This document shows, one piece after another, positions 8,921 through 16,797 of a stretch of DNA of 64,000 bases. Under the pieces are notes generated by a model. That model was not told where the DNA came from and searched no databases. It saw nothing but the letters and a program-made list of their open reading frames with translations. Numbering within the stretch: position 1 is the first letter of the stretch; each line of letters opens with the position of its first letter. The position numbers were made by a program, and so were the translations under genes. The stretch covers positions 1,550,001-1,614,000 of the forward strand of contig CP111109.1 of the NCBI GenBank assembly GCA_026314275.1, in the 5' to 3' direction. Source of the DNA: JAGOEY01 sp017997515. Lineage in GTDB: Bacteria > Pseudomonadota > Gammaproteobacteria > Burkholderiales > Burkholderiaceae_C.

Positions 8921-9964
8921 ATGAAGCTTTCCCCTATCGCCATCGGCCTGGCTCTGGCCAGCGTTGGCGTGGCAGCCCAGGCGCAGTCCAGCGTGACTAT
9001 CTTCGGCCTCATCGATACAAACGTATCGCATTTCTCTGCCAGCGGCAGCGGCTCGGTGAACCAGTTGGGCACCGATGGCAACCTATCCAGCCGCATCGGC
9101 TTTCGCGGCACGGAAGACCTGGGGGGCGGCCTGAAGGCTGGCTTCCACCTGGAAGCCGCCATCAACCCTGACGTGGGCACCGGTGGCTCCACCAGCGCCG
9201 ACAACCTGAAGAACCAAAGCGGCGGCCTGACCTTCGGCCGTCGCTCGACCGTGAGCCTGATGGGCAACTGGGGTGAGGTACGCCTGGGCCGTGACTACAC
9301 GCCCGGTTTCTGGAACCTGTCCAAGTACAGCGCCTTCGGCACCAACGGCGTGGGCTCTGCCGCCGGCATCTTCTATCCCTTGAAGGCCCGTATCACCCAC
9401 GTGCGCGCTTCCAACTCCATCGGCTACCACCTGCCCAAGATGGGCGGCCTGTTCGGCCAGGTGATGGTCGCCCGTGGCGAGCAGACCGGCAACAACGACG
9501 GTAACGTGGCGGGCGCTCGCGTGGGCTACGCAGCGGGCCCCTTCAGCGTGGCCATTGGCACCACCACCACCAAGATTGCGGCGCTGGGCGACTTCCGCCA
9601 GACCAATATCGGCGGCAGCTACGACTTCGGCGTGGTCGAAGTGATGGCGCTGTGGGGTGAGAACAAGATCGGCGACAGCAAGACGCGCTCGCAGTCCATC
9701 GGCGTGCAGGCGCCCGTGGGCAAGGCCGGCGAAATCCGCGCGACCATCGGCACGGTGAACGCCACCAACATCGGCAACGATGCGAGCCACTTCGCGGTGG
9801 GCTACGTGCACAAGCTGTCCAAACGCACGGTGTTGTACACCACCTATGGCCGCGTGAAGAACAAGGGCAACGGTACGGCCTTCGCCGTGGCGGACGGCAT
9901 CGGCGCGACCAGCCCAGGCGGCTCCAGCTCCGGTATCCAGTTCGGTATTCGCCACAATTTCTGA
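8921..9964 (+). CDS. Gram-negative general porin (Omp32/OmpC-like of Burkholderiales)
   Basis: The start ATG at 8921 lies behind a strong AAGGAGA site. The 347-residue protein has a signal peptide (MKLSPIAIGLALASVGVAAQAQ), the typical SSVTIFGLIDTNV opening strand, the GSRIGFRGTEDLGGGLKAGF-type loop region and a C-terminal IRHNF with terminal phenylalanine needed for outer membrane assembly. It forms a trimeric 16-strand channel in related species. It is divergent from the TctD-like regulator and followed by a terminator at 10016. An identical second copy lies at 30164-31207. Confidence 0.92.
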   Translation: MKLSPIAIGLALASVGVAAQAQSSVTIFGLIDTNVSHFSASGSGSVNQLGTDGNLSSRIGFRGTEDLGGGLKAGFHLEAAINPDVGTGGSTSADNLKNQSGGLTFGRRSTVSLMGNWGEVRLGRDYTPGFWNLSKYSAFGTNGVGSAAGIFYPLKARITHVRASNSIGYHLPKMGGLFGQVMVARGEQTGNNDGNVAGARVGYAAGPFSVAIGTTTTKIAALGDFRQTNIGGSYDFGVVEVMALWGENKIGDSKTRSQSIGVQAPVGKAGEIRATIGTVNATNIGNDASHFAVGYVHKLSKRTVLYTTYGRVKNKGNGTAFAVADGIGATSPGGSSSGIQFGIRHNF

Positions 9965-10015
9965 TCTGGCTCGCCACTATGGCGAAAGCGGGGATGGTCT
10001 AAACGCCATCCTGAG

Positions 10016-10055
10016 CGGTGCAGCCTTTCTGGTGGGGGCGCTGCACCGTTTTTTT
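10016..10055 (+). terminator. Rho-independent terminator of the porin gene
   Basis: A 9-bp stem CGGTGCAGC / GCTGCACCG with a 15-nt loop is followed directly by seven T residues. Confidence 0.85.
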
Positions 10056-10196
10056 GCTGCCGGTGCACCACGATCTCAATGGTTTCGTGCTGCACGTACG
10101 GCGGAATGCTCTACTTTTAATAGCGCATGGCGCCCATCTATATGGGCTGGATCCCGATTTTTCTTGAACTGCGGCGCACCAGGCCATGGTGTATCC
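10050..10196 (-). pseudogene. Decayed remnant of a second OmpR-type response regulator
   Basis: Read on the minus strand, this gap holds stretches clearly homologous to the regulator at 8094-8777: a piece matching LVRRSDVTQAKSGS and IQIGAVRY, then, after a deletion of roughly 100 bp, VQHETIEIVVHRQQKN, matching DVQYEAIEVVVYRLRKK. Reading frames are broken. It looks like a paralogous regulator gene lost by deletion. The porin terminator stem lies beside it. Confidence 0.6.
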
Positions 10197-10279
10197 ACTC
10201 CGTGCGCTGGGGGCGCGTCTGCCTCCGGAGGACGGCGCGCAGCGACGCATACCCCATTGCGTTCAATCCATTGGAAACC

Positions 10280-10328
10280 GTTCGCACGGGGCTTGCCTGT
10301 CCTGAGCTTGCCGAAGGGGCATCGGCGC
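10280..10328. repeat. REP-like element (CCTGAGCTTGCCGAAGG type) in the porin-copy D gap
   Basis: The segment around TGTCCTGAGCTTGCCGAAGG resembles short extragenic repeats frequent in proteobacterial genomes. It lies in a stretch without convincing genes (10197-10424) that separates the regulator remnant from the start of copy D. I see nothing else in that stretch. Confidence 0.4.
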
Positions 10329-10424
10329 AACACCCGATAAACCGGTCTCGCCGGGCATTACCTCCGGCGCCCAGAGGCCTGCCCTGGGCTTGTCGGTACT
10401 ACCCAGCGATCCTCGGTTTTCGGT

Positions 10425-11645
10425 TTCCCCCGCCTGCCGGTGCGCCAGTGGGTGCTCTCCGTGCCCAAGAGGTTGCGGTACTTCATGCAACGCGACGGAG
10501 CGGTGCTGAGCATGGTGCTGCGCATCTTTCTGCGGGTGATCGCACAAACTCTGCAGACCCACAGCCCCGGTGCGGCCCATATGGACAAGGCAGGCCTGCA
10601 CATCGGTGCCATCGCCTTCATTCACCGATTCGGCTCCAGCCTCAATGAACACGTCCACTTCCACGTTTGTGTGGTGGACGGGGTGTTTGAGGAAGTGGAG
10701 GGCGAGGGCGATGCTGATGCGACCCCTCGAATCTCATCGCCGGGTGTCATCTTTCACGCGGCCACCGGCATCGATGCGGCTACCGTGGCCCCAGTGCAGA
10801 CCACACTGCAAAAACGTATCCTGCGCGCCTTTGTGGGCCGTGGGCTGCTGGAGAACTTCGAGGCAAAAGAGATGCTGGGGTACAAACACAGCGGTTTCTC
10901 GGTGGATGCCGGGGTGTGCATTGAATCCCACGACCGTCCAGGCCTTGAGCGGCTCTTGCGCTATTGCGCCCGCCCACCCTTTGCGATGGACAGGCTGCGC
11001 AAAGAGGGAAGCAAACTGGTGTACCGCTGTGCCAAACAGCGCAGCGAACCCACCAGCGACAAGCGCGGTGCCAAGGTTGATGAGCTGCACCTCACACCGC
11101 TGGAGCTGATCGACCGCATTGCCGCGCTGGTTCCCCCGCCACGCACCCACCGGCACCGCTATTTTGGCGTGTTGGCACCCAACTCGCCGCTCAGGGCTGC
11201 GGTGACGGCGCTGGCGACACCGGCGCAAGCCGCTCCCGTGCTGGGCGCGTCGATCAGCACGGGGGAGTGCGCGCCTGGTGTGGTACCGATGAGCAGCGCG
11301 CTGCCATCCCAGAGCGAGCCGGTGCTGCCCAAGCGTGCAGCGCACTACCTGTGGGCGGTGCTGATCGCCCGCATCTACGAGGTGTTCCCCCTCTTGTGTC
11401 CGCTGTGTGGCGGGCAGATGCGCATCATCGCGTTCATTACGCACAGCGCTGACATCCGGCACATCCTGGACCACATCGGGGCAGATTCAGAGCCACCCCG
11501 CATCTCCCCGGCGCGCGGGCCACCGCTGTGGGATGACTGTAGTGATGCGCAGATGGATGACGGGGCGCAAACCGAGCCAGCAGACTGGGACCTGGCGGCG
11601 CAACCGGCACCGGACTTTGAGGTCGATCAGCGCATCAGTTGGTGA
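10425..11645 (+). pseudogene. IS91-family transposase lacking the zinc finger (copy D)
   Basis: The frame covers residues 114-519 of the intact protein without interruption. It keeps the HUH motif (NEHVHFH) and the tyrosine region but has lost the promoter, the start and the N-terminal zinc finger. Internal GTG at 10440 is the first possible start. Variants are Q in CGGQMR and D in DWDL. Confidence 0.88.
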
Positions 11646-11843
11646 ATGAACAAAGCGGCGATTTTGACTTGCCGCGAACTGGCTCTGCGCCCGGTACACG
11701 CCGAGCGCCGCAAATCACTCTCCTGAACGCCAAACCCTGGTGGTGAACCTGACACCTGGGCGGGAAAATCGAGTGTCTCAGCCGGCTTGATGGCGCTTCC
11801 GCGGTGCGATACTTGGCCTCATGCGGTTAAAACGCCTATCCGT
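10425..11843 (+). mobile_element. IS91-family element copy D, 5'-truncated
   Basis: Element sequence begins at about 10425 (TTCCCCCGCCTGCC) and ends at the shared terminus at 11843, just downstream of the cation efflux gene's 3' end. Copy H at 31668 is its duplicate. Confidence 0.9.
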
Positions 11844-11898
11844 TGAACACTCAATCCTTAGCTAAACACTTCACTGTCCAGCCCGGTAGCATCCCCGT

Positions 11899-12507
11899 TT
11901 ATTCGGGTTTAGCCACGCTCTGTAGGATTTCTCGACCACCTTTCGCGGCAATCAGCGCAACTCCAACGCCCAAGATCAAATCAGGAATGTTCGATCCCAG
12001 CCACAAGACCAGCGCCCCTGAAAGCACAATAGAAGCGTTGACGATCGAGTCGTTACTCGTGAAAATCGCAGATGCTTTAAAGTTAACGTCGTTACCGCGG
12101 TGCTTGTTGAGCAGCTTTAAGCAGACCAAATTCAGCACCGCATTGACTGCGGCCATGGCCATCATTGCAGCGCCGACAGGCTCTTCGCCTCCGGCGAAAC
12201 GCCTTACTACCTCGACCAGCAGCATGACGGCCAGACCGATCAATAGAAACCCCGACAACTTCGCGGCACGGATTTTTACTGAGGCGGCCCGCCCCACTGC
12301 GTAGAGGCTGACCGCGTACACCGATGCATCCGCAAGATTGTCCAGTGCGGCACCGATCAATGCGGTGGAAGAGGCCCAGAGACCAATGCCAGCACCAGCC
12401 GCAGACTGCACAAGATTGATCACCAGGACCGCTGTCAAAATCGTCCGGTCTTGCGCGTTGCGCGCATCCAGGGCTTGGGTACTTTCGTCAGCACGTCCGT
12501 CACTCAT
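11899..12507 (-). CDS. Cation diffusion facilitator family transporter, short form
   Basis: The 202-residue protein starts at ATG 12507. It shows the membrane core of CDF exporters: ILTAVLVINLVQSAAG, then ALIGAALDNLADASVYAVSLYAVG with the metal-binding aspartate pair in helix 2, and FTSNDSIVNASIVLSG in helix 5. The C-terminal cytoplasmic metal-sensing domain of full-length CDF proteins (about 300 residues) is absent, as in a known short subgroup. It is an inner membrane protein probably exporting Zn or Co in exchange for protons. It is divergent from the zinc-ribbon gene at 12662. Duplicated at 33142-33750. Confidence 0.82.
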   Translation of the reverse strand: MSDGRADESTQALDARNAQDRTILTAVLVINLVQSAAGAGIGLWASSTALIGAALDNLADASVYAVSLYAVGRAASVKIRAAKLSGFLLIGLAVMLLVEVVRRFAGGEEPVGAAMMAMAAVNAVLNLVCLKLLNKHRGNDVNFKASAIFTSNDSIVNASIVLSGALVLWLGSNIPDLILGVGVALIAAKGGREILQSVAKPE

Positions 12508-12661
12508 CTCGATCCTTTTCAGGCTTTCAGCCAGTGCATTTTTTTGGGCATGGCCAAGTTACCATGTATACGGCTGTGTTCTCCGGCAGGGGGCAAGCTC
12601 GTTGGTCGTGTTCAATGGTCTTCGTCTATTGCGTCAAGACAAAATCAATTAAGGAATTATT

Positions 12662-12928
12662 ATGCAGTGCCCGACTTGTAAAGATGTTCAATTGGTGATG
12701 AGCGAGCGTCAAGGAATCGAGATCGACTATTGTCAGCAATGCCGGGGCGTATGGCTGGATCGGGGCGAACTCGACAAAATTATTGAACGCTCCGCCACCT
12801 TACAGGCCGCACCCGTAGCGCAATCTGAGCGTGGTTCCGCAGCGCTTGATTCGAGTTGGGGGCGAAATGCCGAACATCATGGCAAACCGTATCGCAAGAA
12901 AAGCTTCCTGAGTGAACTTTTCGACTGA
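12662..12928 (+). CDS. zf-TFIIB domain protein (small zinc-ribbon protein)
   Basis: The ATG at 12662 follows AAGGA at a good distance. The 88-residue protein opens with MQCPTCKDVQLVM and has a second CQQCRGVWLDRGEL segment, together a CxxC...CxxC zinc ribbon ending in the W-LD-GEL signature of zf-TFIIB proteins. The tail (KPYRKKSFLSELFD) is typical of this family. Its role is not established; the divergent placement beside a metal exporter suggests a metal-related function, which is inference. Duplicated at 33905-34171. The next 90 bp up to copy E contain nothing I recognise. Confidence 0.85.
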   Translation: MQCPTCKDVQLVMSERQGIEIDYCQQCRGVWLDRGELDKIIERSATLQAAPVAQSERGSAALDSSWGRNAEHHGKPYRKKSFLSELFD

Positions 12929-13019
12929 ACCGGTAAACACGGTGCACAGCGCAGATTTGTGCGCGAACCTATAAACAGATCTCTGATCTGACAGCAGCCT
13001 CTACGACTGGTACGGCTCG

Positions 13020-14656
13020 CCACACCCCCAAGCCCTTCGTGCGCAAAGCGTTTGCCAAGTATCTTGAGTGCGGCATCTTTGCCCATGGCTTTGCCCGCGC
13101 TCGCTGCGGCGACTGTGGGCACGACTACTTTGTAGCCTTCTCCTGCAAAGGCCGGGGAGTCTGCCCCTCGTGCACCACGCGGCGGATGGTGGAGACGGCG
13201 GCACACCTGAGCGACCACGTTTTCCCCCGCCTGCCGGTGCGCCAGTGGGTGCTCTCCGTGCCCAAGAGGTTGCGGTACTTCATGCAACGCGACGGAGCGG
13301 TGCTGAGCATGGTGCTGCGCATCTTTCTGCGGGTGATCGCACAAACTCTGCAGACCCACAGCCCCGGTGCGGCCCATATGGACAAGGCAGGCCTGCACAT
13401 CGGTGCCATCGCCTTCATTCACCGATTCGGCTCCAGCCTCAATGAACACGTCCACTTCCACGTTTGTGTGGTGGACGGGGTGTTTGAGGAAGTGGAGGGC
13501 GAGGGCGATGCTGATGCGACCCCTCGAATCTCATCGCCGGGTGTCATCTTTCACGCGGCCACCGGCATCGATGCGGCTACCGTGGCCCCAGTGCAGACCA
13601 CACTGCAAAAACGCATCCTGCGCGCCTTCGTTGCTCGGGGCCTGCTGGAGAACTGTGACGCCAAAGACATGCTGGGCTACAAACACAGCGGCTTCTCGGT
13701 GGATGCGGGGGTGTGCATCGAAGCCCACGACCGCGCTGCGCTGGAGCGGCTGCTGCGCTATTGCGCTATTGCGCTATTGCGCGCGTCCACCGTTTTCCAT
13801 GGAGCGCCTACGCAAAGAGGGAAGCAAACTGGTGTACCGCTGTGCCAAACAGCGCAGCGAGCCCACCAGTGACAAGCGTGGTGCCAAGGCAGATGAGCTG
13901 CACCTCACACCGCTGGAACTGATCGACCGCATCGCCGCGCTGGTTCCCCCGCCACGCACCCACCGGCACCGCTACTTTGGTGTGCTGGCACCAAACTCGC
14001 CGCTGAGGGCTGCGGTGACGGCGCTGGCGACACCGGCGCAAGCCGCTCCCGTGCTGGGCGCGTCGATCAGCACGGGGGAGTGCGCGCCTGGTGTGGTACC
14101 GATGAGCAGCGCGCTGCCATCCCAGAGCGAGCCGGTGCTGCCCAAGCGTGCAGCGCACTACCTGTGGGCGGTGCTGATCGCCCGCATCTACGAGGTGTTC
14201 CCCCTCTTGTGTCCGCTGTGTGGCGGGCATATGCGCATCATCGCGTTCATTACGCACAGCGCTGACATCCGGCACATCCTGGACCACATCGGGGCAGATT
14301 CAGAGCCACCCCGCATCTCCCCGGCGCGCGGGCCACCGCTGTGGGATGACTGTAGTGATGCGCAGATGGATGACGGGGCGCAAACCGAGCCAGCAGACTG
14401 GGACCTAGCGGCGCAACCGGCACCGGACTTTGAGGTCGATCAGCGCATCAGTTGGTGAATGAACAAAGCGGCGATTTTGACTTGCCGCGAACTGGCTCTG
14501 CGCCCGGTACACGCCGAGCGCCGCAAATCACTCTCCTGAACGCCAAACCCTGGTGGTGAACCTGACACCTGGGCGGGAAAATCGAGTGTCTCAGCCGGCT
14601 TGATGGCGCTTCCGCGGTGCGATACTTGGCCTCATGCGGTTAAAACGCCTATCCGT
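13020..14656 (+). mobile_element. IS91-family element copy E, 5'-truncated
   Basis: Element sequence begins at about 13020 (CCACACCCCCAAG) and ends at the shared terminus at 14656, where an AT-rich gene remnant follows. Copy I at 34263 is its duplicate. Confidence 0.9.
13021..14458 (+). pseudogene. IS91-family transposase, truncated and frameshifted (copy E)
   Basis: It begins at residue 47 (HTPKPFVRKAF) and includes the zinc finger and HUH motif. The 16-bp expansion of the GCTATTGC unit at 13757-13780 shifts the frame, as in copy C. The variants H in CGGHMR and D in DWDL distinguish its 3' part from copies C and I, which have G. Confidence 0.88.
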
Positions 14657-14840
14657 AATATTCTCTTGAGCAACGCGAAATTTTATAATCTTTTAAAATT
14701 TGATCATCAACCCAGCTATTTAGCGTTTCCAATGAATATTTTTGATAGTTTTGAACTTTATTTGTAAAATCATTTATGTATATAAATGTCGATATTTTAT
14801 CAACTCGCTTTGAAGAATTTTTAATTACCACATCGTTAGG
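14657..14840 (-). pseudogene. AT-rich gene fragment between copy E and the IS4 element
   Basis: A minus-strand frame is open from the IS4 left end (14840) to the copy E terminus, giving about 60 residues including KISTFIYINDFTNKVQNY and LNSWVDDQILKDYKISRC. GTG at 14831 could be a start, but the frame also continues upstream, so it may be an internal piece. The family is not recognised. It lies downstream of pilE on the same strand and may have been the next gene before the IS4 insertion. Confidence 0.35.
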
Positions 14841-16302
14841 CCCATCTCGTTATACACAAGTCCACAAGTCCACAAGTTCTACGATAGCGGTTTTGGACTG
14901 ACTGGGGCGTGAAGATGGACTGGGCAGAGGAAGAATTCGAGACGTTGGACTTGGGAGATCCCCGGCTGAACCGGCGAGCGGTGCTGCTGGCAGAGCGGCT
15001 GAGCCAAAAGCCCGGAGCCAGCATTCCAGGGGCGTGTGCGAGCTGGAGCGAGACGGTGGCGGCCTACCGGTTTTTGGGCAACGCTGAGGTCAGCTGGGAC
15101 AGCGTGATGGCCGCGCACTGGGATGCCAGCCAAAAGCGCATGGCCCAGCACAGCGTGGTGCTGTGCATACAGGACACCACAGAGCTGGACTACAACGGGC
15201 AGCAAATGCAGGGACTGGGGCCGCTGAGCTACGAAGCCCAGCGTGGCATGTACCTGCACCCGACGTATGTCGTCACACCCGAGCGCGAGCCACTGGGCAT
15301 CATCAACGCCTGGATGTGGGCGCGGGAGTTCAAGGACGGCGACGCACCCAGGGGCGGACTGCTGGAGAGCAGGCGCTGGGTGGAGAGCTACGAGATCGTG
15401 GCCGAGCAAGCGCTCAAACTGCCAGGGACCCGACACGTCTTTGTGGGCGACCGCGAGTCCGACCTATTGGCGCTGATGGTCAAGGCGCAGGAGTTGGCGC
15501 ATGCGGCGGACTACCTCGTGCGCTGCCAACACAACCGGGCTCTGCCCCAGGGGGGCAAGCTCTGGGAGGAGGTCATGCAAAGCGAGTGCATCGGCCAGGT
15601 GGTCTTCCAGATGCCCGGCGGGCGCGGGCGCAAGGCCAGGACGGTCAGGCAAGAGATCCGCATGCAGCGCCTGAGCCTGAGCGATGGCAAAAAGAAGGAG
15701 AAGGACGATGGGAAAGAGAAAGGCAAGGAGAAGGGGCAGATCGAAGTCACCTGCCTGGTAGCCTCAGAAATCAATGCCCCCGCAGGTACCAAACCCGTGG
15801 TCTGGCGGCTGCTGACCAACCGGGCGGCCACGACGCTGCAAGAGGCGTGTGAGCTGATCGACTGGTACCGCGCCCGCTGGGAGATTGAGATGTTCTTCTC
15901 GGTGCTCAAGGTGGGCTTGCAGGTGGAAAACCTGCAGCTTAGCGACACCAAGAAGCTGCAAACGGCGCAGGCGCTGTACATGATCATTGCCTGGCGCATC
16001 AACCGACTCATGCGCCTGGGGCGCACCCTGCCGGACTTACCAGCGGACGTGCTGTTTGAGGCCGATGAGTGGCGTGCGGCCTTCATCCTGAACAAAAAAC
16101 CCCCGCCCAAAGCGGTACCCACGGCCAACACCGTCATCCGCCTGATTGCCCAACTCGGGGGCTTTCTGGGCAGAAAGGGAGATGGGGAGCCGGGGGCCAA
16201 AACACTCTGGCTGGGCATGAGGGACATCGCCGTCTTTGTCCAGGGAACGCGCTATGCCCGAGAGCTCGAATCAGAGGGGTGACTTGTGTATAACGAGATG
16301 GG
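14841..16302 (+). mobile_element. IS4-family insertion sequence, complete
   Basis: The element is bounded by perfect 22-bp terminal inverted repeats (14841-14862, starting CCCATCTCGTTATACAC, and 16281-16302). Flanking 7-mers GTTAGGC and GTTAAGC, overlapping the outermost base of the repeats, are a possible target duplication with one mismatch. It sits between pilE and an AT-rich gene fragment. Confidence 0.85.
14915..16282 (+). CDS. IS4-family transposase (Tn5-like DDE)
   Basis: Start at ATG 14915 (MDWAEEEFETLDLG) or GTG two codons earlier, giving about 455 residues. The first 60 residues match the Tn5-type transposase DNA-binding domain (LGDPRLNRR, GASIPGACASWSETVAAYRFL). The RNase-H-like core has the first aspartate in CIQDTTELDY, the second in FVGDRESD and the glutamate in the YRARWEIEMFFSVLKVG signature, the IS4-family Y-R-E motif. 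A lysine/glutamate-rich insertion (about residues 255-275) interrupts the core. It appears intact and potentially active. Confidence 0.9.
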   Translation: MDWAEEEFETLDLGDPRLNRRAVLLAERLSQKPGASIPGACASWSETVAAYRFLGNAEVSWDSVMAAHWDASQKRMAQHSVVLCIQDTTELDYNGQQMQGLGPLSYEAQRGMYLHPTYVVTPEREPLGIINAWMWAREFKDGDAPRGGLLESRRWVESYEIVAEQALKLPGTRHVFVGDRESDLLALMVKAQELAHAADYLVRCQHNRALPQGGKLWEEVMQSECIGQVVFQMPGGRGRKARTVRQEIRMQRLSLSDGKKKEKDDGKEKGKEKGQIEVTCLVASEINAPAGTKPVVWRLLTNRAATTLQEACELIDWYRARWEIEMFFSVLKVGLQVENLQLSDTKKLQTAQALYMIIAWRINRLMRLGRTLPDLPADVLFEADEWRAAFILNKKPPPKAVPTANTVIRLIAQLGGFLGRKGDGEPGAKTLWLGMRDIAVFVQGTRYARELESEG

Positions 16303-16320
16303 TTAAGCCCTAAAAAATAT

Positions 16321-16743
16321 TCACCAGCAATCCTTAATGGTACCGGTGCCCGATATGGATTTTATGCCCACGTTGTTGAGCGTCAGCGTGCCGCAGCGAA
16401 GATCTTTGGCGAGTTGCACACCGGTGGGTGTTGCAATAATGGAGAAGTTTGAACTGCTGAGTGGGCTGCCCAGGGAAAACGTGTAATGACCTGCAAGCGA
16501 GGTGGCACCCTGAAGTGAGGGCAATGTCACCGCGGTGCCGCTGGACAACTTGGAGTAGTCGCCAGTGGTAGTGTAGTTTCTCTCCATGAATTGAGCGAGT
16601 TCAAGCAACACCGATTTGGCTTGAGCGCGTCTACTTTTCATTACACTATCCTGATAACTCGGATAGGCAATAGACACAAGAATACCAAGAATGGCAACAA
16701 CGACCATGATCTCGATCAGTGTGAATCCCTTGTGTTTTTTCAT
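16321..16743 (-). CDS. pilE: Type IV pilus minor pilin PilE-like
   Basis: The ATG at 16743 gives 140 residues: MKKHKGFTLIEIMVVVAILG is a class III prepilin leader cleaved after glycine, with glutamate at position 5 of the mature protein. The C-terminal part contains a cysteine pair (RCGTLTL and KDCW) forming the D-region. It is the last gene of a minus-strand minor-pilin cluster fimT-pilV-pilW-pilX-pilY1-pilE and probably helps initiate pilus assembly in the inner membrane. The IS4 element is inserted 19 bp beyond its stop. Confidence 0.85.
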   Translation of the reverse strand: MKKHKGFTLIEIMVVVAILGILVSIAYPSYQDSVMKSRRAQAKSVLLELAQFMERNYTTTGDYSKLSSGTAVTLPSLQGATSLAGHYTFSLGSPLSSSNFSIIATPTGVQLAKDLRCGTLTLNNVGIKSISGTGTIKDCW

Positions 16744-16797
16744 GATCAAAATTTCAAAATCAGATTTAGATGAAAAAAGAAGAACAATTGTTGCTGA

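Larger units (their letters stand above)
7325..14402 (+). repeat. 7.08-kb segmental duplication, first copy
   Basis: The sequence from the 3' part of element copy C to the 3' part of copy E recurs at 28568-35645 with a constant offset of 21243. All protein frames in the two blocks are identical. The flanking differences are G at 7324 versus A at 28567, and A at 14403 versus G at 35646, a reciprocal pattern. Confidence 0.85.

Noticed and set aside
10734..11474. Minus-strand frames of 159-246 codons recurring in every IS91-like copy
   Set aside because: They recur only because the element recurs, and they are antisense to the transposase with no domain features.
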